A DNA stretch of 64,000 nucleotides, taken from positions 20,403,828-20,467,827 of the forward strand of contig CM023540.1 of the NCBI GenBank assembly GCA_013350335.1, written 5' to 3'. The translations under genes and the position numbers were made by a program. A model generated the notes under the pieces. It saw only the letters and a list, made by a program, of their open reading frames with translations, ran no database searches and was not told the origin of the DNA. The DNA comes from Chimonanthus salicifolius. Taxonomy: Eukaryota; Streptophyta; Magnoliopsida; Laurales; Calycanthaceae. Positions 49,216-58,305 of the stretch are shown in pieces (the first letter of the stretch is position 1; each line of letters begins with the position of its first letter).

Positions 49216-49740
49216 AAGCAGACTTAAGCATCTAAGAATTTCATTTGCTTAGAAATTCATGGGTTGTGTAAGTCACAGGAGTTGTGGGTGTGATGGGGAA
49301 AAACAAAGTATATGATTAGCACCATGCTGAGCCCCATTTAACTGGGGCCATCAAATTATTATTTGAATTTTGAAGAGAGTAAGCCCAGTTCACCACAATA
49401 CCACAAATGTCTCTAATGCCATAGACAAGAAGGGTTTGACCTGCTTGACCCCACGACTTTTACTCTAATATGATTTATAAATCATATCTCAAAAAATGAT
49501 GAACTGATGATAGCCCTTTTCGATATATATTTTGCACATTTGTGTACTACCTTAAAATATCGTATTTTTTTTCATTTTATTCTAATATAGATATCAAAAA
49601 GTGCTCTATTACACGCATTTTGTTACAAGGTTATTCCAATTTATCCATTTAACTAGTGGACTTTCACCATAATCAAGGGTTATGCTGGCCATAAATTGGA
49701 TTCCAATCAAAGTTGAACTTGTCCATTTACAACCTCAGGG
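49216..49740 (+). repeat. Mixed R3/R1 pieces (partial)
   Basis: gaaattcatgggttgtgtaa and taccacaaatgtctctaatg come from R3; ttttgcacatttgtgtacta and aacttgtccatttacaac come from the R1 left part. The site 49521-49535 lacks the LINE tail present in sister copies. Confidence 0.68.
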
Positions 49741-49754
49741 TGGAACAATCAGCC

Positions 49755-50688
49755 CTATTTAAGTTCCGTTAATCAATCTCTAAGACGTTTCCAAGCTTGC
49801 TTTCAAAGGCCCTAATTACCGACTCTGTCCAACACTCCAAAGGGAAGCCCCAACACTGCACCCAGATCCTCCTAGAGTGGATGATTGAATTAGGGGTCCA
49901 TCTTCCATGGCGAGTAAGATGCACCAATTTGGTTTTGGCCCCCAGACACTTAGAGTTTCCTCTTCTGATCTAAAGCCAATCAGGAAGTAGTTATCCCCAA
50001 TCTGACTGATCACATGATCTGTGAAACCCTCTTTGTTTAACTGGGTGGAAATCTCAACAAAAGATCGTCTACCAATCAGAGATACAATTACAGCCTTGGA
50101 CAACCAGCAGTGCACCTCCTCCTCTTCGTTTGAAGGGATCATAATATCAAAGGTAAGTGACAAAGCATTTGGAGGATAACCCACCCCAGTGCCAGAAGCT
50201 TCCCCTGGTTTAGCAAATTCCATCTTATGGTTGTTAACCACGTTAGCCCATTTACGAGTACCAAAAGGTGGGGTCAATTTGTTGAAGTTTGCTCTTGAAA
50301 TTCGGGAAGGAATCGGAATAATGGATTTAGGGTTAGGAAACATCTCAGATCTGGGACTTACTCTCCTTTGAAATAGAGCAGGATTAACCTGTAATCTTCT
50401 CCCCATCAAATAATGTCCATTCAGTTCATGAGTGGCTTTTTCAGCTAAAACCCCATTGCTCATCCTTATGAACGCAAAGACATGGCCTGCTGCATCTCTC
50501 TTCCTTGGAATAAAAACATCCTGAAGTGTTCCCCACCTAGTGAAGATCTCACGAAGCCATCCATTGGTAATCGAAGCTCTCCACTTGGTCGAGCAGGTTG
50601 TCTTCTCGATTGTTGCCATCCTCCGTTGTCCGCACTCTCCTTTTGCCCCTCCTGGTTCGTCCTCTGGTCGCCGTGATACTAATACCAA
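49755..50688 (-). pseudogene. LINE ORF1 fragment: RRM domain plus DUF4283
   Basis: The minus-strand frame from 50688 begins with an RRM-like domain (NGWLREIFTRWGTLQDVFIP, AGHVFAFIRM, AEKATHELNGHYLMGRRLQV; about residues 35-110), then a linker and a DUF4283-type region (WLSKAVIVSLIGRRSF, DNYFLIGFRSEEE). The frame shifts near 49870; the next frame continues IWVQCWGFPLECWTESVI and ESKLGNVLEID, the expected end of DUF4283. This domain pair is typical of ORF1 in plant L1-type LINEs, whose product binds the element RNA. The zinc-knuckle end and ORF2 are missing. A retroposed cellular RRM gene is a less likely alternative. Confidence 0.78.
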
Positions 50689-50691
50689 TAA

Positions 50692-50904
50692 TTAATGTAT
50701 ACTTGTTCACATTTTGAAATATACGTAGATAATTTTTTTTAGCCTTTGAAATAACTTTCTACAAGTATAATATATTAATTCATCTTTTGCCAAGTCATTT
50801 TTTCAAAGGCCTAAGAAAGTGTTTACCTTTCCCAATTATAAAATAACATAGAGATTTTTTTGGGGGATATTTGAATGAGTGAGTTCTATTACATTAAATT
50901 AAAA
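50692..50904 (+). repeat. Repeat R2, right-end piece
   Basis: Reads ataccaataattaatgtata, gaaatatacgtagataat and agtataatatattaattcat, as in 26240-26460. It joins the LINE fragment directly on its left. Confidence 0.7.
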
Positions 50905-52455
50905 ATTGAACTTGTCCATTTACAACATTGGATTAAGTCCAAATTCTAAAGTTGTTCAGTATTTATGACAAAGTAATTTATTGGAGCTGATATTTGAAAC
51001 CTCTATATTTTACAATCTTAGATGTGGTCAATAACCTGGTGTGCCCATACCCAAGTCCAGGCATTCCGTAATCCCAATCCATTTGGCCAAAAAATGGGTT
51101 TCAGCTCAAGTATATTAAAATTTGGTCTTTACCCAAATTGCACCATTTATTTCTGACTATATTTTTTCACAATACATGACATTTGGTCGGTTCATGTTGC
51201 CTACCGACTCACTGCCAACGGTTAACTCATTCCCAACAAATAACTGTGGATAATCTTCGTTACCAATGGTTTCATTGCTAACGGTTCCATTAGGAAGTTG
51301 GATAACTGTGGATAACCGACAGTAACTTCTATTTAAGGAGGGTAAATGACAAGTCCTCAACCATATAGCCTTAGAAACATCTATAAATGAAAGGGCAGAC
51401 TAGGAGAAGCTATTTCTCAATTCTCAACGTGAGAAGTCCCTTCTTCTGAGGATGAAGAGGAGGATGAGAGGTGGGCTCTACCAACCACTCTCCCTTCCTC
51501 TCTTCTTCTTCAGATGAAGTCTCTTCTCATGGACGGCAAGGGTTGTAATCTCTCTCAGCAGCCAACCACCCCATGAATAGTGCACATGTAATCTCATCCA
51601 TGCTTTAATCAAAGCACGAGATTACAAGTGCACTAGCCATGGCCTGATTGGGTGTCTTCACGTACAGCAACCTTTCTCTCTCTTCCGAAGGTCCGTAGTG
51701 CTGAAGCAGGAATATAATTTCAGTTCTTTCTGTTTCATCAATTATAAGGCAGTTTCTATCATCTTCATTATAGTTAGAATTTTCTCCATATTTTTTTATC
51801 ATTTATGGCCATCATCAACGGATCTGTCAATGGATCGGTCGACTCGCCGACTCAGCAACCCAACAACCCGAAACTCAACTCAACTCACAAAACAAAAGAT
51901 ACAGCAACTGCTGCTAACGGTTGGGAAGTTGGGTGGGAAGTTGGTTGGGCACCCACAGTGGTGTCCCTGTGCACAGCAAACGGGAGAGAGGGAGAAAACT
52001 TTGTAAAATCGAATCGGCAATTACCCGTAATGGTTGAACCACTTCCTCCCATCTTCAACTTCCTGCCCTACTTGTGCACAGAATCTTGGAAAATCTCTCT
52101 CTCTCTCATTGTTTGAAGTGCCGGACTCAATATAATTGAAACACTAAAAACCTAAGAATTACATGAAGAAAATAGAGTGGGTGCGGTGTAGGGTCACCAT
52201 CGGTGGTTCTTCGAATGGAAGAAAATTAAGAATTGAGTTACTGGGGACAGCTACTGAGTTGGTTTTCAAATTAGGCCGAGACAAAATTGTCAAGTTGGAA
52301 AATTTGCGTATAAATTTTTCATATTCAAATAGTTTTACCACGTTAAAAAATCATTGCCTCAGTTTTTTTTTCATTTTAAGTGAGTATTTAATTCAGTGTT
52401 GGGGGAGTAGATTGATCCTGAGTTCCTGACTCCCACTTGGTCTGTCAAGAAGTGG
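50905..52455 (+). repeat. Repeat R1, copy J
   Basis: Full signpost set with tatttaag at 51330-51337 and gagaagtcccttcttct near 51431; no GT92 cargo (gttctttctgtttcatcaat). After the shared atggccatcatcaac at 51805 this copy carries about 200 bases not seen in the others, keeping a 103-codon frame open (51805-52116). I do not recognise the encoded peptide. Confidence 0.8.
51805..52116 (+). CDS. Unrecognised small frame in R1 copy J
   Basis: The 103-codon frame starts MAIINGSVNGSVDSP, is rich in Asn, Thr and Gly, and contains a duplicated GWEVGWEVGW. Only the first five codons are shared with other R1 copies, where the frame differs afterwards. No domain or membrane segment is evident. It is probably a chance frame within a repeat, listed because its composition is less AT-biased than its surroundings. 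Confidence 0.15.
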   Translation: MAIINGSVNGSVDSPTQQPNNPKLNSTHKTKDTATAANGWEVGWEVGWAPTVVSLCTANGREGENFVKSNRQLPVMVEPLPPIFNFLPYLCTESWKISLSLIV

Positions 52456-52690
52456 GAGATCATAATAAGCTACAAATATATCAAATTTCAGTTCATAACT
52501 CAATTTCTAACAAATTATCAAATTTGGTCCACTTAAAATTCATGATGTCTACTTGCAATTGAACAACCAATTTTCTAATTAATCTCAAAATATTTAAAAG
52601 AAAAAAAAAAGATAATGAACTAGGTTTGTTCCTCAGCCTAAACCCAATCTGAAACCTGTCCAAACCTATTGTAAATGAATGGGTTTGACC
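52456..52690 (+). repeat. Repeat R2, copy 8 (left piece)
   Basis: Reads gatcataataagctacaaa, aattcatgatgtctacttgc and cctcagcctaaacccaatctg-type words. It is interrupted by the hAT element at 52691 and resumes at 54102. Confidence 0.78.
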
Positions 52691-53956
52691 CAGGGGTCAA
52701 AATATCGGCCGATACTGTGCGTATCGGCCGATATAATTCGGATTTTTGACCACCGAATTATATCGGCCGATACGTATAGTATCGGCCGTACAAAAAAAAA
52801 TTCGGCCGATATGACCGAATTTTTTACCGATATATCGGTCATGATATCGGCCGAATTTTAAAAATTCGGTTTTTCTCTTTTTTAAAAAAAAAACCCCTTT
52901 TTTCAAAAAAATAGCGGACAAGAATGAAAAGAAAAAAAAGAAAATATGGAGGAAAGATTGAAGAAAAAAAATGGCACACCTTTTACTGCATCTTTTCTCT
53001 TCTTTCTCTTCTTCGTTGATGGGAAAAATACAGAGTGGGAAAGAGTGGCGGCTGCTGCTAGGGTTTAATAGAGAGAGTGAAAGAGAAGAAGGGTATTAAA
53101 ACACGCCCATTAGGGTTTTTAAGTGAAAACCCATTCAGGAAGTAACTCGTGAGTATCAAAGTTATATTTCAAATGGTTTACTTTATAATATTCTCTTTTA
53201 AAATTTTAAAATTATTTTTTAAATACTGTGTATTTCTAAAATTTCTCAAATTAAATATCTGGACTAATTACGATAATATGATAAAAATACTTTAAGACTT
53301 AAAGATCTTTTGACACTCTTAAATATTTAAAATATAGTATTTTACAAATAAGGGTATCCCTAGGGTATACCGAAAACATATTTAGGAGTGTTAAAAGACC
53401 TTAAAGTCTTAAAGTATATTTATCACGTTATCGTAATTAGTCCGAATATTCAATTTGAGAAATTTTGAAAATACACGGTGCTTAAAAATAATGTGCATAG
53501 TGTATTAAATAATAAAATATCATTTAAAACTTTAAAGTTATTTTTTAAGCACTGTGTATTTCCAAAATTTCTCAAATTGAATATCCGGACTAATTACGAT
53601 AGCCTGATATAAATCCTTTAAGACTTTAAGGTCTTTTGACTTTCCTAAATATATTTTCGGCACACCCTAAAGATACCCTTATTTGTAAAATACTGTGTTT
53701 TCGGTACACCCTAGGGATACCCTAACTTAAAATAACACTCATTAACTAAGAAAATAAATTATTAAATTATTTCTACAAATTTTCCTCATTTATATCATTT
53801 TCCTTGTAATTTTCACAATTTTATTACTAATTATATAATTTCCCATTATCGTAACTTCAAAAATATATTACAAGATGTAAATATCCGATATTTTATGAAA
53901 AAATTACATATTCAATAAGCCCATAATTATCTGCATTTACTGTAATTTTTTTGAAT

Positions 53957-53987
<31 letters not shown>

Positions 53988-54093
53988 CGGGTAGGAGAGA
54001 GAAAAAATTCGGCCGATATATCGGCCGAACCGATATATCGGCCGATATGAAAAATCGGCCGGGATCTCAGCCCGGCCGATTTTTCTACCCCTG
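52691..54093. mobile_element. Non-autonomous hAT element, 1403 bp, perfect 8-bp target duplication
   Basis: The ends are caggggtcaaaatatcgg and ccgatttttctacccctg. The perfect target duplication gtttgacc occupies 52683-52690 and 54094-54101. The R2 copy at 24450-24475 reads gttcgaccacatatacc once, giving the empty site. Both ends are packed with tatcggccgata words. The interior holds a GA/CT-rich segment (52920-53110), a direct-inverted-direct foldback (about 53205-53720), a block (53800-53945) that is the reverse complement of part of the 18.9-kb hAT element, and a long A-run. No transposase frame is visible. Confidence 0.95.
53205..53720. repeat. Direct-inverted-direct foldback inside the hAT element
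   Basis: A module running tactgtgtatttctaaaat, tctggactaattacgataa, tttaagacttaaagatctt, aagggtatccctagg begins at about 53222. It returns inverted at about 53350-53490 and direct again at about 53530-53715. Each adjacent pair could fold into a hairpin of roughly 150 bp arms. Confidence 0.85.
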
Positions 54094-54101
54094 GTTTGAC
54101 C

Positions 54102-54965
54102 ACATATGCCAGTTTGTTGGGCCAGGTTAAGGCTAAATTCTTATGCCCATTTATGTCAACATTGGGCTCGGTATTTTGGTAAAAGCTCATGAAAGTCTGT
54201 CGGACTTTTCAACCCATTTACCTATTATGTCTATGTATATGTACACCTGGACCATCTTCCTTTTTTTAAAATATTATCATAAAACTAATTTAGAAACTAA
54301 CCATTTACTTAAAAGTAGACATAATGAGCTACAATTTGATCAAATCTGAATTTAAAACTAAACTTAGTCACTTGCTCTTAGTGATCAAAGTTATCAGGCA
54401 TCCTAAAAAATACCAAGACAGATGAGTTTGACCACTAAAATCCAGTAGCTATAAATGAGTTTTGAGCTCAAATTTAACTCACTTGTAGCTCATTATGTAT
54501 ACTTTTCAATATATACAGATGGATTTTTCATGGCCTTAAACAGGGCTTGGACTTTAACCTTACAAACCTGACGGGCTTCAAGCAGATTTAAGCATCTATA
54601 TGTAAAGTAAAAACATGCTCGAGCTACCATAAAACATAGCCTAGCCCAAACTAGGTCTATGAACACTCCTAAAATGAACAAGCTGTAGATATACATATAT
54701 GTATAATAGCTTAGAAGCCTAGACGGGCTAAAAAGCCCAATAAGCGTTCACGGACTTCTTGTAAAAGCCCAAGCCAGCCTGTCTAAAACATTGTTATCAG
54801 GCAATAAAAAAAATGTTGCATATTTAAGTTTTTTATTAATTAAATATTTATTTAAGAGAACTTTTCTCGTTTACTCCTATAAAACATAATCGTTTTCCAA
54901 TTTGAGAGGATGACGTACACATACTTTTTCTCACTTTATTTTTATTACCACCCTCTCTTCCTATC
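54102..54965 (+). repeat. Repeat R2, copy 8 (middle piece)
   Basis: Continues with acatatgccagtttgttggg, atgtctatgtatatgtacac (54228), catcctaaaaaataccaag (uninserted site for the 24.8-kb element) and gttgcatatttaagttttt. No MITE is present at the position used in copies 4 and 6. Confidence 0.78.
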
Positions 54966-55130
54966 CGAGTCAAGATATCGGCCGATACGATATATATTGG
55001 TTTTGAAAACTGATATATATTGGCCAATGTATACCGCTGACATCGGCCGATATTAATGCTCATTTAAAAGAAAATAAGAGAGAAAAAATATTGATTGATA
55101 TATCGGCCGATACCGAATTTTAAACCCCAG
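54966..55130. mobile_element. Short hAT-family element or relic, 165 bp
   Basis: The ends are cgagtcaagatatcggcc (decayed) and ccgaattttaaaccccag, with tatcggccgata words inside. The uninserted sister site near 25735 reads cctatcctctgaattgaatt. No clear 8-bp duplication remains. Confidence 0.72.
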
Positions 55131-55500
55131 TTCTGAATTGAATTGCTATGAAGATTTTTTGAAATGTCTATTCAATTAATTTTCACCATTGAACTTAATG
55201 CATTCTTTTTAGACTAACTGTTAGATCTTAAAATCAATAATTAAAATTTTCAAATTTAATGTTGAAGGCATCAAATTGATTCAATGTAGACTTTACCAGT
55301 ACAAAATTGCTTGCTATAAAAGGGAAGAATAAAAAGAGTCACTACATAGAGCATGCAAGAAAGAAGCCCTTTTAATTAAATATGTGTAACCAGGTGAAAA
55401 TGGGTCCACCATTAATCAAGTAATTAATCTTTAATGTTTTCTGAAATTAATTTATACTCTTACTAATACCAATAATTATTGTATATCTATGTTGCACTTG
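55131..55500 (+). repeat. Repeat R2, copy 8 (right end)
   Basis: Reads ctgaattgaattgctatgaa, gggaagaataaaaagagtc (empty site of the SINE) and aaccaggtgaaaatgggtcc, as in 25740-26240. The mosaic ends here. Confidence 0.75.
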
Positions 55501-55956
55501 GTCACACAGTGTTACTGTATACACCAAGGTATAATGTCTACGAAATGGGTAGTGATGAGATAGTTGGAATTGTATTTTCTTTAATATATTTTTCATTAAA
55601 AATTATCTTGATCTAATTGGTCAAGTCATATTTTTAATGATTATAAAATTTAGAAATTAAAAATTAATTTAAAATGATAAAAATTTATTAACTTTAAAAA
55701 TATAATTTAATCCATCCAATTATAATAAATTTTAGTGAATAATATTAAATAAAAATTATTTAATTAGTTTGTAGGCAGTTGTCCATATAATACTGTTTTA
55801 GCTCACTTTTATTTACTGTTTTGACTAAAGGAACTTTGAACTCGCTCTCGACAGAAAGAATCGAAGTGCCCAGAGTTCGCATGAAGTCGGTGGAGTTTGA
55901 GCTGCAGAGACAAAAAGAGGAATTCTAGGGTTGGAATAGCCGAAGGAGAAGGAGAG
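55501..55956. other. Intergenic and probable 5' region of the methyltransferase gene
   Basis: AT-rich to about 55830, then rising GC content toward the gene. No TATA box stands out. Confidence 0.45.
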
Positions 55957-56633
55957 ATGGGGAATAGCAGAGAGATGGAAATCGGAGGAAAGCAGATTAT
56001 CATCCATGACCACGATATAGACCATCAAATCGGAGCCGATCTAGCAGGTGCCTCCCTCTGGGACTGTTCCACATCCTCGCCCACTACCTCCCCTTCTACG
56101 CCCGCTCCCACCCCTTTTCCAACATTCGAGCCATCGAAATCGGCGCCGGAACCGGCCTCCCTGGCATCGTCGCCGCCACCATGGGCGCCCGTACAACGCT
56201 CACCGATCGTCCCCACCTCCTCCCCGGCCTACGCCGCAACGTCGAAGCCAACGCCCCCGCCCTCGCATCCCACGTCCGCGTCCTTCCCCTCGAGTGGGGA
56301 TCTGAATCCGAAGACCACCAGCTGTCTGCTGTTGTGGGAGAAGATGGGCCGTTCGATTTGGTTCTGATGTCGGATCTCCTGTACAACGCGGGATCGGTGC
56401 GGAGCCTTTGTGGGATCTTGAAGGCCGTGAGCGATAAACGGACGGAGATCCTGCTGGCTTACGAGCTTCGGATGGGGACCACAGATTGCTTTAAGGTGCT
56501 GAGAGAAGAAGGGTTCGGATGGACGAAGATTGCGAACCAAGATCTGGATCCCGTTTGGCAGAGCGAAGACATAGGGATTTTTAGGGTTTCGTATCTGCCG
56601 GAAAAAAAGGATCATATGGGTTTTCTTAATTAA
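55957..56633 (+). CDS. METTL21-like protein-lysine methyltransferase (PF10294), apparent frameshift
   Basis: The family uses S-adenosylmethionine to methylate lysines on cytosolic proteins such as chaperones. The first part (55957-56072) encodes MEIGGKQIIIHDHDIDHQIG and LAGASLWDCST. The frame must then shift at about 56073 to continue ILAHYLPFYARSHPFSNIRA, the SAM motif EIGAGTGLPGI, VLMSDLLYN, LAYELRMGTTD and the end near 56633 (about 225 residues, the usual size). The stop-free downstream frame and preserved motifs show long selection. One base missing near ACATCC explains the break, either a recent mutation or a consensus error. Intronless and GC-rich compared with its surroundings. ATG 55957 fits the family N-terminus better than the in-frame ATG at 55897. 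Confidence 0.86.
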
Positions 56634-57289
56634 ACTTAGAAGCTGTTTTTTTTCTATTTTATATTTGTTTATATGAAATCTTATATTTAGTGTATAATAT
56701 ACTCTCATAATATCTATAATTTTTTTATAAACACCAATTACTATAAATTTGTCCATTTTAGATAGATATAACATAAGATGCTTTATGAAACTTGCAGTTC
56801 CAAAATCCAAATCCGAATTGTAGTTCTATCAGGAAATTTTAGACTCTGCCTTGGTTGTATTCTTGTAAAAGAAGAGTGCTGCAGTGTATGGTGGCGTAGA
56901 TTTATCAGGGGTGTGGGTAGGGAGATTTGGATGTGCTCCCTTTCACATGTCTCTCCATTTTTACGTGCATCAGTGAAAACAGGGCAATCCCAATTCGCGT
57001 TTACATCTCCCTCCAATCGCCAATCTAAGTGCTTGTTTGAATACCCTGAAGTTTAAACAAAATCACAGAATCTGTCTCAAGTAGATGTGCCAACTGCCGG
57101 AGGGGCTAAAAGAAAAACTCAAATTCTAAGAATGCCTATTCTTTCAAGTATTGTTTAATTTCAGCACAAGAAAACAACAGAACAGAAATTAATTTGCTGT
57201 AAAATAGCATCCAGATATCAAAAAGAGCCCACATACAGTACTTAGTTTCTCAGGAAAGTGTTTCTAAGAAAACATATTCTCTTGTTTTT
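56634..57289. other. Intergenic, 3' of the methyltransferase
   Basis: AT-rich sequence, presumably starting with the methyltransferase 3'UTR. The frames at 56778-57056 on either strand have no recognisable content. Confidence 0.45.
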
Positions 57290-57345
57290 CTAATTTTCTG
57301 AGTAGTACATCCCTGCACCCAAACAGTCCTCAAAGCAAAGCACTT

Positions 57346-57790
57346 CTACAAAATGGCCATTTCTCCTTTCTCTTTTCCAATCATAACAAGAAAAGAAGCA
57401 AAAGAACCCAAAACCCAAAAGAAGAGAGATAAAATGCAGAAAACAAATTCTAAGAAACCAAGTAAACGGGCGGAGCAAAAATGCATCCGATGATGCTGCT
57501 GCTGCGGGTCGAGATTGACTTCCCTCAGGCTAAAGTACGGAACATCCACTTCTTCCTTTCCGGTAGGAGTCAGCGTCCCAGCAAGTGGGCATGCTACTCC
57601 GACCCGACCCGCAGTCCGCAACATAAATGGGGCTAGAAATCGTCCGAGTCTTTGATGGCTCAGCCTCTCATTTTTTACCCACTTCCATTTCCGAAAGAGA
57701 AATGGAAGTGTCTTTGTACTTAGAGATGGGTTTCTGCAGCCAAATAGTATTGTAATGGAATTGTGGGACGAAAAGAAGAGATGAAAAGGA
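57346..57790 (-). CDS. Unassigned reading frame, possible gene or exon
   Basis: On the minus strand one frame stays open from about 57790 to 57346. Its GC-rich core encodes MLRTAGRVGVACPLAGTLTP (Met at 57624), then GKEEVDVPYFSLREVNLDP and QQQHHRMHF, before a hydrophobic, low-complexity end that looks like read-through into UTR or intron. The core has ordinary codon use and contrasts with the AT-rich flanks. I do not recognise a family. It may be a small gene, one exon of a larger gene, or a transcribed leader. No start is certain: the frame continues upstream of the first Met. Confidence 0.3.
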
Positions 57791-57799
57791 GAGCTGGTG

Positions 57800-58305
57800 G
57801 AGAAAGGATGTTAGAATCTGTCCATTATGAACGGCGAACCGATTTACGAGTAAAGTAGGAATTTAAAAAAAAAAAATTGGAAAGTAGGAATTTAAAAAAA
57901 AAAATTGAAATCGTGTTCTGGATGAGATGAAAGACTGCATTTAGAGCGAAAGAGAAGAATAGAGAAATAAATTAAATAAAAATTATAATAAGAACCAGAT
58001 CAGGTTCTAACATACTGTTGAAAAAACTACCTAAAACCTATCTAAATTAGTATTAATGGCAGCATCAAAGAGATCACACTCAAATCTTGGCCAACCATTG
58101 CAATTTTCTTTTTCAATTTTGTTTCTTAATTTAAATACACTCTAATTATAAGTTAGATTTTTTTATTAAACAATATCAAATTTACATTAAATTTCCTGCG
58201 GTTTTTTATACGTAAATTAAAAAAAATCACCGAGTCCTAAATTTATACCATTCCGATTACAATGAAGAAATGATGACTGACTTTATAATCAAATCAAGTA
58301 CCTTA
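57800..58305. other. Intergenic, nothing recognised
   Basis: AT-rich, with a short duplicated taggaatttaaaaaaaaaa segment near 57860-57900. Confidence 0.5.

Noticed and set aside
55897..55956. Upstream start for the methyltransferase (ATG 55897)
   Set aside because: The extra 20 residues are basic and low-complexity and do not resemble the family, while ATG 55957 gives the usual length.
56048..56386. Other long frames across the GC-rich methyltransferase gene (both strands)
   Set aside because: They overlap the methyltransferase motifs in other frames and show Arg/Pro/Ser-rich composition expected of GC-rich shadows.
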